DNA of 64,000 nt from an uncultured Sutterella sp. (GTDB lineage Bacteria > Pseudomonadota > Gammaproteobacteria > Burkholderiales > Burkholderiaceae_F). Shown piece by piece: positions 1 through 8,629 of this stretch. Numbering within the stretch: the first letter of the stretch is position 1; every line of letters begins with the position of its first letter. The position numbers and the translations under genes are program-made. The notes below the pieces were generated by a model. That model did not search any database and was not told where the DNA came from. It saw only the letters and a list, made by a program, of their open reading frames with translations. The stretch is from contig UQYP01000008.1 in NCBI GenBank assembly GCA_900545335.1, positions 46,974 to 110,973 of the forward strand. Direction: 5' to 3'.

Positions 1-2868
1 GACCCCAATGACGCCATGCTCGAAATCAATAACCGTGTAAGAACCGCAGAAAGACGGCTGCCGGAAACCGTGCGTCAGAATGGTGTGACGGTGAGAAAGC
101 GCTCTGAAGAAACGCTTTTGATGATGGCGCTTACTTCCCCCGACGGCTCCATGAACCCCACGCAGATGGCCGACTATGCGACGCTCAACATCGTCGATGA
201 TTTAAAACGTATTCCGGGCGTGGGCGACGTGAGCATCTTCGGTAACGTGCAGGGTGCCATGCGCATTTGGTTAAACCCTGACAAGATGGCGCTTTTGGGT
301 GTGACGGTGGGCGACGTTGAAAATGCCGTTGATATTCAAAACCGCCAGTATGCGGCAGGCCGCGTGGGAGCAGCGCCCACGACGCCCGATCAGCAACTTT
401 TCTATACGGTCACAACCGAGGGTCAGCTTCTGACCGCAGAAGAATTCGGCAACATTACGATTCGCTCGGACGGCCCAGAGGGCATTATCCGTTTAAAAGA
501 TATTGCCCGAGTGGAAGTAGGTAAACGCAGCTACGACTCTTATAACCTCTTAAACAGTGCTCCCGCTATTACCGTTGCGGTGTATCTGCAAACGGGGGCC
601 AATGCCATGAGTACGGCAGAACTCGTGAAAGAGCGCGTGGCTGAACTTGCTCAGCACTATCCGAAGGGTCGAATTACGCATACCATCACGGACGACACAA
701 CGATTTTCGTTTCTGCCTCTTTGTATGAAGTGGCCAAGACTCTGATGGAAGCCGGTCTTTTAGTGCTTCTTGTGGTTTATCTGTTCCTGCAGAGCTGGCG
801 CGCGACATTAATTCCTATGATTGCAGTGCCGGTGTCTTTGATCGGAACGATGGTGGGGCTTTGGGCATTTGACTTTTCTTTAAATACGCTCACGCTTTTT
901 GCCATGACGCTAGCGATCGGTATTGTGGTCGACGATGCCATCGTGGTGCTCGAAAACGTTGAACGTATTATGGTCTCTGAAGGCGTCTCGGCAAGAACCG
1001 CCGCCAAGCGCGCCATGAAAGAAGTGGCAGGAGCCTTGGTGGCTATTGTGCTGGTGCTCTCAGCCGTGTTTGTGCCCGTAGCATTTTTGGGCGGGATGGC
1101 AGGTGAACTTTATCGTCAGTTTGCTGTCACCATTACGATTTCGGTGGCCATTTCCGGTTTTGTCGCTTTGACGCTTACACCTGCACTTTGTGCGATTTTG
1201 CTTAAACCCCGCACGAAAGATCCCGCGAAATTCTTCCGGCGCTTTAATTTAGGTTTGGGGCGCTTTACGAAATTCTTCCAGCGGGTGGTGGGCTTGGCGC
1301 TGCATCATCGGGTAGCAAGCGGCGTTGTCCTTATTGCCGTCATCGCAGCCTGCTGGCAAATGGTGCAGATTACGCCTACCTCTTTTGTCCCCCGTGAAGA
1401 CCAGGGTGTGGTGCGTTTAAGTCTTTCTTTGCCAGAAGGCGCTTCTCAAACCAGAACTGAAGGAGTCTCCGATGAGCTGCAAAAGAAAATGGGTCAAATC
1501 GAAGGGGTTGAGTCTGTTTTGACCTTAACGGGGTTTGATACGGTAGCAAACGATACACGCCAGAATGCAGCAACCTTTGTTTTAAAGCTCAAACTTTGGG
1601 ATGAAAGACAAAATACAGCCTCTGATGTCGTGAGAATTCTCACCAGGATGGCAGAAGACATCACCGAAGGTCGGGCAACGGCCTCAACGCCGGCTCCGAT
1701 CAGAGGTTTGGGCTCTTCGGGAGGCTTTTCAGGCTTTTTACAGTCTCGCGAAAGCGATGACCCGGTGCAGCTGCAGCAGGTCGCAGATAACTTTATTAGT
1801 GAGCTGGAGCGCTCATCCTTATTGACCGGTGTTCGTCACACGGCGATGGCAGAATCTCCGATGCTGCTTGTGAATGTCGATGAAGCCAAGGCCCTTGCGA
1901 TGGGCGTTTCCATTTCCGATATTTACGATACGCTTGCAGCCTTTATGGGGAGCACCTACATCAACGACTTTACCCGCAACGGTAAGATTAACCGCGTGAT
2001 CATGCAGGCCGATACCAAGTACCGGATGAAGCCGGAGGACTTGGGGCGCTCGTGGGTAAGAAACAGCGCGGGCGAAATGATCCCGATGTCAACTTTGGTG
2101 TCTTGGGAAAGAACGTCGGGTGCTGAGACCATGTCTCGTATGAACGGTTATCTCGCAGCGCGCTTTATGGGTGAAGCAAGCCACGGGGTGAGTTCCGGTG
2201 AAGCCATTGCAGAAGTCGAAAGAATTGCCAACGAAGTGCTCCCTGAAGGCTATGCGATCGGCTGGACGGGACAGGCCTTTCAGGAAAAACGCCTGGGTGC
2301 ATCGGCTTCCACGGCTTTTATCTTCGGCATTATTGTTGTGTTCCTGATTTTGGCCGCGCAGTATGAACGCTGGTCTTTGCCTATTGCTGTGGTGCTGGCC
2401 GTGCCTTTTGCGGCGTTAGGGGCCTTGGTTGCAACTTATTGTCGGGGGCTCTCCAACGACATTTACTTCCAGATCGGTCTATTAGTGCTCGTGGGGCTCT
2501 CGGCTAAAAATGCCATTTTGATTGTGGAATTTGCGGCTCAAAAGTTAGAGCAGGGTAAAAGCGTTTTTGATGCGGCACTTGAAGCGGCATCCTTGCGGCT
2601 GCGCCCGATTTTGATGACTTCTTTTGCCTTCATCTTGGGTGTGGTGCCTCTGGCTCTTGCAACAGGGCCCGGTGCGGCAGCCCGTCAATCAATGGGAACA
2701 GGGGTGTTGGGCGGCATGCTGGTAGCCACCTTCATTGCCATTATCTTTGTGCCGGTTTACTTTACCTGGTTTGTTTCCAAGAACCCGGTTCGGCGTGAGG
2801 AAGACGATGATGAAGGAGCATCTCCCTTCCTGAGTCATCCGGAAAAACCGGAAGATTCTCAACACTGA
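1..2868 (+). CDS. RND multidrug efflux permease, AcrB/MexB type (5' end outside window)
   Basis: Inner-membrane proton/drug antiporter of the HAE1 family, the pump of a tripartite efflux system. The reading frame is open from base 1, so the true start lies upstream. Comparing the conserved residues with AcrB suggests about 97 N-terminal residues are missing. The proton-relay pair Asp-Asp sits in LAIGIVVDDAIVVLENVER (visible residues 311-312), and the conserved Lys is in SAKNAILIVEF (near visible residue 836). Two hydrophobic blocks flank two periplasmic porter/docking regions, as in the family. The C-terminus ends in an acidic tail. The first ATG in the frame, at base 16, lies inside the porter domain and is not the start. 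The partner membrane-fusion protein is presumably upstream and an outer-membrane channel is not seen downstream. Family assignment is firm; substrate is unknown. Confidence 0.95.
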   Translation, partial: DPNDAMLEINNRVRTAERRLPETVRQNGVTVRKRSEETLLMMALTSPDGSMNPTQMADYATLNIVDDLKRIPGVGDVSIFGNVQGAMRIWLNPDKMALLGVTVGDVENAVDIQNRQYAAGRVGAAPTTPDQQLFYTVTTEGQLLTAEEFGNITIRSDGPEGIIRLKDIARVEVGKRSYDSYNLLNSAPAITVAVYLQTGANAMSTAELVKERVAELAQHYPKGRITHTITDDTTIFVSASLYEVAKTLMEAGLLVLLVVYLFLQSWRATLIPMIAVPVSLIGTMVGLWAFDFSLNTLTLFAMTLAIGIVVDDAIVVLENVERIMVSEGVSARTAAKRAMKEVAGALVAIVLVLSAVFVPVAFLGGMAGELYRQFAVTITISVAISGFVALTLTPALCAILLKPRTKDPAKFFRRFNLGLGRFTKFFQRVVGLALHHRVASGVVLIAVIAACWQMVQITPTSFVPREDQGVVRLSLSLPEGASQTRTEGVSDELQKKMGQIEGVESVLTLTGFDTVANDTRQNAATFVLKLKLWDERQNTASDVVRILTRMAEDITEGRATASTPAPIRGLGSSGGFSGFLQSRESDDPVQLQQVADNFISELERSSLLTGVRHTAMAESPMLLVNVDEAKALAMGVSISDIYDTLAAFMGSTYINDFTRNGKINRVIMQADTKYRMKPEDLGRSWVRNSAGEMIPMSTLVSWERTSGAETMSRMNGYLAARFMGEASHGVSSGEAIAEVERIANEVLPEGYAIGWTGQAFQEKRLGASASTAFIFGIIVVFLILAAQYERWSLPIAVVLAVPFAALGALVATYCRGLSNDIYFQIGLLVLVGLSAKNAILIVEFAAQKLEQGKSVFDAALEAASLRLRPILMTSFAFILGVVPLALATGPGAAARQSMGTGVLGGMLVATFIAIIFVPVYFTWFVSKNPVRREEDDDEGASPFLSHPEKPEDSQH

Positions 2869-2895
2869 TTGTTTTGCCTATCTGAATTCAGTGGT

Positions 2896-2921
2896 CCCCG
2901 AGGAGCGAAAGTTTCTCGGGG
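2896..2921 (+). terminator. Hairpin after the RND pump gene
   Basis: CCCCGAG at 2896-2902 pairs with CTCGGGG at 2915-2921, 28 bases after the pump stop codon. No clear run of T follows, so it may be a weak terminator or an mRNA 3' stabiliser. Confidence 0.5.
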
Positions 2922-2978
2922 ATTGAATTATGGAAAAACCACAAAAAATCATTTATAACTCATTGATTAAAAATGAAA

Positions 2979-3116
2979 ATAACAAATATGACTGTATGAT
3001 TTTGACAAGTTACTTTGTATATTTTTGACAAATATGTTTATATAAATTTGACAGAAATGTTTGTATAATTTTGACAGATAAGAATGTGTATTTTTGACAA
3101 ATTGGTTTGATATGTC
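2979..3116 (+). repeat. Tandem 23-bp repeat array A, in front of a DUF4143 ATPase gene
   Basis: TTGACA recurs at 3002, 3025, 3048, 3071 and 3094, exactly 23 bases apart each time. The unit begins TTGACAAATATG and continues with an AT-rich TTTGTATAATT-like half. A degenerate sixth unit (ATAACAAATATG) begins at 2979. The last unit runs into the ATG of the following gene at 3112. Copies differ from one another, so this is an old or selected array rather than a recent slippage product. A 23-base spacing is TTGACA plus 17, so each copy's -10 position is filled by the next copy's TTGACA. A role as protein-binding iterons or an operator is inference. Confidence 0.85.
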
Positions 3117-4392
3117 CAACTATCTACATCGATTGGCAGAAAAAGAATTTGCTGCAGCTGCTGACTCTATGCGAATTGTATTGGTCAGCGGTGCACGCCA
3201 ATGTGGAAAGACAACTCTTTTAAAGCAAATGTTAAAAGAGGAGGATTTATTTTTATCATTTGACGATGCGATGATTCGAGAGGCAGCAAGTTCGGATCCG
3301 GTAGCTTTTTTAAGACCTTATTTAAAACAATACCGCCGTATAGCAATTGATGAAGTTCAAAAAGTTCCTGAGATATTAGGCAGTATGAAACTGATTGTTG
3401 ATGAAGAATCTCTTGCCGGTCGTTTTTTAATCTCCGGTTCTTCAAACTATCAGGCTCTGCCGGGTGTCAATGAGTCATTGGCCGGCAGATTGGCAGAGGT
3501 ACGTCTGAGAACAATGACCGCATCAGAGCTCTCTTCAAACATTAATGCAGACTTGATTGACAGTTTTGCCAAAGGAGAATGGGGAAGATTACTTTATAAA
3601 GTTGAAGAATGCTCAAAAGAAGTTGTCTTAAATAAGGCGTTGATCGGCGGGTATCCGGAAGTTTCTTCTAAAACACCTCAAGCAAGGAAAATATGGTTTG
3701 AGAACTATATTACCCGTTTGTTAGAAAGAGACTTAAAAGATATCGGACATTTTGAAAAAGGTGATGCATTACGAAAAATATTGCTTTTATTAAGCAACAT
3801 CTCAAGTCGTACTATCAGTCGTCAGGAACTTTCTAAAGCCTTAATGCTGCACAGCGCAACAATTGATCGTTATTTAGGTGCGCTTAAAACAATGTATCTT
3901 ATCGATGAAGTTCCTGCCTGGTCCAATAAGATAATGCCTCGATTGGTGAAAGCTCCTAATTTTTACATGAGTGATTCAGGTTTAATGAGTGCACTGCAAG
4001 GGCATTATGATCTTGATTCTTTAATGAGGTGGGTGAACTATGTCGGAAAGCCGGGAAGTGATTTCATCGGTAACCTTATAGAGACATGGGTTTTTAATCA
4101 GCTTGTCCCGATAGCCAGAGCTTCGGGTAATTGGTCAATTTTCCATCTTCGAGTTTCCCAGAGACAAGAAATCGATTTTGTTTTGCAAAATGAGTTAGGA
4201 CAGCAGTTGTTGGTTGAAGTGAAGGCCTCTGAAACTGTCACAAAAGAAGATTTCAAACATATCGATTGGTATTTTGAAAATAATCCCGAGTCTGCTTTAA
4301 GGGGAATCGTGTTGTATTGTGGGCAGGCAGTCAGAAACTTCGGAGAAAAATACACAGCGGTGCCGATGGCTAAGCTTTGGCGAGCTGACTAA
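3112..4392 (+). CDS. AAA ATPase with DUF4143 and PD-(D/E)xK-like C-terminus (copy A)
   Basis: A 426-residue P-loop protein of the AAA_14/DUF4143 family, whose cellular role is not established. Walker A is GARQCGKTTLL from residue 27, and Walker B is IAIDEVQ with Asp80-Glu81. FLISGSSN resembles a sensor-1 strand. A helical segment around ENYITRLLERDLKDI starts the DUF4143 part. The C-terminus has a nuclease-like pattern: Asp355 in EIDFVL, then Glu369-x-Lys371 in VEVKAS. ATG 3112 is preferred; a TTG at 3094 is also in frame but lies inside repeat array A. No clear Shine-Dalgarno precedes either start. The gene is AT-richer than the pump gene upstream, suggesting transfer. It stands alone, convergent with the operon that follows, and a diverged homologue with a similar array is at 44755-46008. 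Confidence 0.9.
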   Translation: MSNYLHRLAEKEFAAAADSMRIVLVSGARQCGKTTLLKQMLKEEDLFLSFDDAMIREAASSDPVAFLRPYLKQYRRIAIDEVQKVPEILGSMKLIVDEESLAGRFLISGSSNYQALPGVNESLAGRLAEVRLRTMTASELSSNINADLIDSFAKGEWGRLLYKVEECSKEVVLNKALIGGYPEVSSKTPQARKIWFENYITRLLERDLKDIGHFEKGDALRKILLLLSNISSRTISRQELSKALMLHSATIDRYLGALKTMYLIDEVPAWSNKIMPRLVKAPNFYMSDSGLMSALQGHYDLDSLMRWVNYVGKPGSDFIGNLIETWVFNQLVPIARASGNWSIFHLRVSQRQEIDFVLQNELGQQLLVEVKASETVTKEDFKHIDWYFENNPESALRGIVLYCGQAVRNFGEKYTAVPMAKLWRAD

Positions 4393-4396
4393 GATA

Positions 4397-4420
4397 AGGT
4401 GGCGAAAGGTTTCGCCACCT
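4397..4420. terminator. Bidirectional hairpin between convergent genes
   Basis: AGGTGGCGAAA at 4397-4407 and TTTCGCCACCT at 4410-4420 form a perfect 11-bp stem with a 2-base loop. It lies between the stop codons of the DUF4143 ATPase and the YidC-sulfatase fusion. Neither side has a long T-run. Confidence 0.6.
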
Positions 4421-4439
4421 ACTATTACAAAGCAAAAAG

Positions 4440-7325
4440 TTAATTTTCAGGAGTCACTTCCTTCCAGGCACGACTGTCAAACATCGAGCCTTTAATTTCC
4501 CAGAGATGCTCCATTCGGTATTCGTTGGCCGTCTGTCCGTCCGGAACAAATGTCATGCGTACCTCTTTATTGACACGAATGGGTTTACCCTCGATATCGG
4601 CAAAGATAAATTTCATCGTATCGACAATGCCCAGATGATCGTCGGAGACGGCAAGTTTTGCATTGGGATCGGCCTTAACCGATTTAATCAGCAAAAGCGA
4701 GCTCGGACGGCCGATCTGTCCTTTTTCTTTGTAGACTTCGGAGAGTTCCGGCACATTGCCTGAACTATGATCAGAGACCACGACAATGGTGGAATTGTCA
4801 AAGATCTTTTCTTTTCGCATCCAGTCAAACCAACGGCCCAATGTTGCAAGAGAGCAGACTTCAGCAGCCATTTGTCCTTCAGGAATACCGTCAGCGCGCA
4901 CGCCCGGGGTTTCGTGGTCCAAGAGCCTGCAGGAGCCCGGCTCCGTAAACCACGGATAGTGGCTTAATTCCGAATCAATAAATTTGAACGTGTTTTTCTC
5001 TGCACGGGTGTTGGACACTTGCGGCACTAACTCAAATAACGCCAAATCGCGATAAAGGTTGTAGACCAACGCAGCGGTACTTTCACCCATCAGCCGTTCA
5101 ATCCAGCGGCCGTCTTTATAAATGAAGTTTTTCAAGCTCCAAGGTACGGAATTAAAAAGACTCACGGCAATGAGGAAACTGTCGCTGTTGCCCCGGTCAA
5201 TTTTGAGGTTATTGTCTGCCGTGTAGCGGCGCACATAGCTTTCACCGATATTGCGGATTAAAAGCGGATCGTGATCGGTGTATTTGGCTAGCCGATTTCT
5301 TTCCGTCCAGTTGCGTTCATACAAAACCGAGTCGTAGCTTTTGCCGAAGCGGTTTAACGTATCGGCAAAACCACGGTTGATCTTTTCAGCCAGAGTGAGA
5401 TCTTTTTCTTTATTGAGTTCCCACGGTGTACAGGCTTCACCGCACACGATGGAGGGCAGACTCGTTAATGTTGAGGGTCCTGAAGCCAGTGCCTCACGGT
5501 ACCAGGTGAAGCCTCGGTACTGTTGCTGCAGTATCGGGTTTTCTGCCATGATGCGGTCTAAGTGGCGACCGGCAAAAGCGTCCAGCATCACCACAATCAC
5601 GTTATGACCGTTTTTGCTGAAACCAAAGAGTCTGTCATTGTAGGCCGGCAATTCAATCGACTCTTCGTTTTCCGCGTCACGCGACCAGGCGGCTTCGCTT
5701 GCCTTAAGCATTACGACGGAATTGACCACTGCCCCCACAATGCATAAGACAATAATTGTTTTGACCCAAGCGACTTTGCCCGTGCGGATGAGCCAAATAA
5801 AGATAAAACAGAAGCCTGCGACGACCGCAATATCAACGAGAACATTGAGTGAGCGGAAAAGGGGATCGGTGTTGGCGATGATAAAGGCCTGAATTGTGCC
5901 GACATTTAAGGGCAAAAGGAACGCGTAAACGGTCATCAGCAGGCAAATGAACGCGAAGGTGTAACCCGCGCACGCTGCCCACCCGGTGAGCTCAAAAAGT
6001 TTCGTCACGCACCAGACGATGACGCCCGCAACCGCTACGCACAAAAGCAGCATCGCAAGCACTTCTTCGATGCGTGAAAAGCCTTCGGGAGCCGTTGTGT
6101 AGGCCTGAATCGGCAGGTAAAAACTCAAAAGGATCACAAGCCAAATGGCAGCAGGTGTCAAAAGCTTTGCCGGATTGACCTTCTGACTCGGATAAAGCAG
6201 ATAGCCTAAACCCACCTTAAAGTGCGTGATGATGAGAGACACCATCAGGAACGCAATACCGGCCGACAAGGAAAAATAGTGGCGATTGGCCCCTCCGAAA
6301 TTCCAGCGCCCCCAAACTTTAAATTCGTAGTAAATGAGAAATAAGACCAAAATGAGCGCAATGGGGTGCTTCCAAAGCTTGAGTCTCACCGCTTCAAAAA
6401 GCGCTAAAAGTCCGATCAAAAGGAAAGCGTAATCCGAAGCGGTACTCAAATTGAGTTTAAGAGCGTCAGCCAAGAACGTGATTTGGTTACTGCTCAGAAT
6501 GCCTAAAGCTGCCGCCAATACCCAGAGGTAAAAGAGGTAGCCGTCTTTGATCTGAGCGTTGCCCTTGGGCTGAGAGTCTTTTTCGGTAAAAGCAAAAAGG
6601 CGAGCAAATACTGCTGCAATAAAGCGGCCCAAACCGAGGAGCTTGAGGCTGAAGTGATGCACAAGGTCGTAGACAATATTTTTAGCCAGAGAAAAAATAT
6701 TGTTAAACGTCCAATAAAGAACTAGGCCAGAGGCTGCGTTATATAAGAGCACCAAAAAGAGCGCGGCCATGCCGTAGAGTTGATATTTGTCGCGCTTGGA
6801 GAGATTTTTAGTGTAAATGAGCGCACTTGCGATATTGATGACCGTCATCAGTATCGGCATGAAATTAATGGCAAAATCACCGATTTTGAAAATTTCATCA
6901 GGCTTTGAGAGATCGGTGAGTCCAAGGAATGAAACGCCCTGCAGCGGCTCAAAGTGGCTCAAAAAATGATAAGCCGCAAAGAAAAACGGAATTTGCAGGA
7001 AAAAGCCGATACTGGATCGAAGCGTCAGAAACGGGGAGTAGCCTGCCTGACGGTGCATCGTGGTGATCATCGCAAAGCGCTCTTGCCCCTTATAGGCGCG
7101 TTTAATCATCGCCTCTTTGGCTTCAAAGGTTTTGCGAATCGCGCGCTCTTCTTCCTGCCAGGCCTCAGCCTTCATGTAGATGGGCAAAATCACAAAGTTA
7201 ACGATTAAGCTCATCACAATGATGGCCCAGCCCCACTGTTCGGTGATATCAAAACCCCAGAGGAGGGCTTTGTGCATCCAGTATTCAAGCGGGGCAATAA
7301 AGAGGGTATATAAAAAGTCAATCAT
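4440..7325 (-). CDS. Fusion of a YidC/Oxa1-like domain with a sulfatase/LTA-synthase-like domain
   Basis: A 961-residue membrane protein with an unusual architecture. Residues 1-235 or so look like the conserved YidC/Oxa1 insertase core: a hydrophobic helix, a charged cytoplasmic loop (KTFEAKEAMIKRAYKGQ), then IGFFLQIPFFFAAYHFL and a final pair of helices. About ten further membrane helices follow, to around residue 545. The C-terminal part (about 575-961) is an alkaline-phosphatase-superfamily domain. It has a metal-site strand VIVVMLDAFAG, a probable nucleophile region GPSTLTSLPS and a metal-ligand motif VVVSDHSSG. Such domains transfer phosphoglycerol or phosphoethanolamine on the outer face of the membrane. 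It is the last gene of the six-gene operon and overlaps the preceding gene by 4 bases. Domain calls are good; the role as a transferase for the CTP-activated group is inference. Confidence 0.85.
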   Translation of the reverse strand: MIDFLYTLFIAPLEYWMHKALLWGFDITEQWGWAIIVMSLIVNFVILPIYMKAEAWQEEERAIRKTFEAKEAMIKRAYKGQERFAMITTMHRQAGYSPFLTLRSSIGFFLQIPFFFAAYHFLSHFEPLQGVSFLGLTDLSKPDEIFKIGDFAINFMPILMTVINIASALIYTKNLSKRDKYQLYGMAALFLVLLYNAASGLVLYWTFNNIFSLAKNIVYDLVHHFSLKLLGLGRFIAAVFARLFAFTEKDSQPKGNAQIKDGYLFYLWVLAAALGILSSNQITFLADALKLNLSTASDYAFLLIGLLALFEAVRLKLWKHPIALILVLFLIYYEFKVWGRWNFGGANRHYFSLSAGIAFLMVSLIITHFKVGLGYLLYPSQKVNPAKLLTPAAIWLVILLSFYLPIQAYTTAPEGFSRIEEVLAMLLLCVAVAGVIVWCVTKLFELTGWAACAGYTFAFICLLMTVYAFLLPLNVGTIQAFIIANTDPLFRSLNVLVDIAVVAGFCFIFIWLIRTGKVAWVKTIIVLCIVGAVVNSVVMLKASEAAWSRDAENEESIELPAYNDRLFGFSKNGHNVIVVMLDAFAGRHLDRIMAENPILQQQYRGFTWYREALASGPSTLTSLPSIVCGEACTPWELNKEKDLTLAEKINRGFADTLNRFGKSYDSVLYERNWTERNRLAKYTDHDPLLIRNIGESYVRRYTADNNLKIDRGNSDSFLIAVSLFNSVPWSLKNFIYKDGRWIERLMGESTAALVYNLYRDLALFELVPQVSNTRAEKNTFKFIDSELSHYPWFTEPGSCRLLDHETPGVRADGIPEGQMAAEVCSLATLGRWFDWMRKEKIFDNSTIVVVSDHSSGNVPELSEVYKEKGQIGRPSSLLLIKSVKADPNAKLAVSDDHLGIVDTMKFIFADIEGKPIRVNKEVRMTFVPDGQTANEYRMEHLWEIKGSMFDSRAWKEVTPEN

Positions 7326-8626
7326 TTTGATTTTTTCTCCGCTTGAAGACTTTGAGCTAAGTGAATCAGGGCCTTGGCAATGGGTTCACCTGCTGAGCCG
7401 AAATTAACAACATTTTGGTTTCTGATCGCCTCAATACGGCCCGCTAAATCTTCGTGGCGCGACAGAAGATCCTTCACGGTAGCCGGAATTGATTGTTCCT
7501 GGCCGGGATAAATTCTGCGACCGAGACTGTCCAGAGACTGCATTTCCCAGGCCTCGTGCGGAATTTCCCAAGCTTCAAAGCCGTCTTTCATCGGACCGCT
7601 TCCCACAGAAATGACGGGGCGCAGGAAGATAAAGGCAAAGTCAAAAATAACGCCAGAGACATCCGAAATCATCAGCTGCGCGCGGCTTAAACTCTTAAAG
7701 CCGTCAGGATTGCGGTCCCACTCTATATTGGAATAGTCTTTGAGCTCTTCGGTGAGTTGATCCATGAGCGCTTTATCGGAAATAAAGCTTTGGGGATGAG
7801 GACGCAAAATAACGTGATAGCCCGCTTCAGCTAAAAGTTTCGGAATCATAGAACCCGTGCGGGTTAAAAGACCGTTTTTGCCCCAGGTCGGTGCAATCAG
7901 AATGGTGTTTTCATCAGGTTTCATCTCCGGGGTTTTTCTGGCAACCATTCCGTCAAAATAAGGGCACCCCAGAAGCGGCAGATCTTTGGCTGCAGTGTTC
8001 CGCAAGGCTTCCAGGCAGCGCAGGCTTTTGGCTTGTGCAGGCCCTGCGCAGTAGACCGCATCGTAGTAGTCAAAGCTATAGAACTTGTAGGTGTGAATGT
8101 CGCCAGCGGCATGCACAATGTGCACGTACTTTTTAACGCCTGCAGAGCGCCGGATCTGAAGCACATCAATGCCGGGCGTAGTGAGTACAAAAACATCAGC
8201 TTCCAAAAAGCCCAAAGCCGTGTAAGCGGTCTGGCCCTTACCGATAAATTTGGCATGCACCCATTGATCAAGGCCGCTATTGAAGACCGGATCGTTTTCG
8301 TCGCTTGTGAGATACGTGACTCGAGTTTGTTTTTTTGCAAGCGCTTCGAGCACCGGTTTAAACGTAGACCAATAGGCAGCCGATTCGGCGTAAAAGACGA
8401 TGGAATTATTTTTGAGTTCGTCTTCTTTGCCTTTGAGTTTAAAAAAGACCGAGCGCATCATGCCGGGCAGTTTTCTGATCAAAAAGTAGCCGCTTGATGT
8501 GAGACCGATTAAAACGGACAGGAGCATGCTGCCTGTGCCCGGATCAAGGTAAGCCCAAGCTTCAAGCGGACAGTAAGCCGCAGCAATGATGGCAAAGACT
8601 TTGAGGAATTTATCGAGTATTTTCAT
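7322..8626 (-). CDS. CDP-glycerol glycerophosphotransferase-family protein (TagB/TagF-like)
   Basis: A 434-residue protein with a short N-terminal hydrophobic region, the motif YLDPGTGSMLLS and a second membrane segment. A TagB/TagF-type transferase domain follows. Supporting motifs are LIAPTWGKNGLL, VILRPHPQS, and DVSGVIFDFAFIFLRPVI near residue 330; these match the nucleotide-glycerol-binding region of the family. In Gram-positive bacteria such enzymes add glycerol-phosphate from CDP-glycerol to wall teichoic acid; here the organism is Gram-negative. The gene starts 3 bases after the permease stop and overlaps the YidC-sulfatase gene by 4 bases, so the three are surely co-transcribed. Acceptor and exact donor are unknown. 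Confidence 0.85.
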   Translation of the reverse strand: MKILDKFLKVFAIIAAAYCPLEAWAYLDPGTGSMLLSVLIGLTSSGYFLIRKLPGMMRSVFFKLKGKEDELKNNSIVFYAESAAYWSTFKPVLEALAKKQTRVTYLTSDENDPVFNSGLDQWVHAKFIGKGQTAYTALGFLEADVFVLTTPGIDVLQIRRSAGVKKYVHIVHAAGDIHTYKFYSFDYYDAVYCAGPAQAKSLRCLEALRNTAAKDLPLLGCPYFDGMVARKTPEMKPDENTILIAPTWGKNGLLTRTGSMIPKLLAEAGYHVILRPHPQSFISDKALMDQLTEELKDYSNIEWDRNPDGFKSLSRAQLMISDVSGVIFDFAFIFLRPVISVGSGPMKDGFEAWEIPHEAWEMQSLDSLGRRIYPGQEQSIPATVKDLLSRHEDLAGRIEAIRNQNVVNFGSAGEPIAKALIHLAQSLQAEKKSK

Positions 8627-8629
8627 AAG

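Noticed and set aside
2979..3116. CRISPR array
   Set aside because: There are no spacers: the 23-base units are contiguous and diverged, and no cas gene is nearby. The same applies to 46061-46175.
4440..7325. The cell's essential YidC insertase gene
   Set aside because: The context is not rpmH-rnpA-yidC and the chain continues into a sulfatase-type domain, so this is a specialised paralogue.
7921..8497. Long frames of 139 and 154 codons overlapping the CDP-glycerol transferase gene
   Set aside because: Both lie within a well-supported gene in other frames and have no homology-like motifs.
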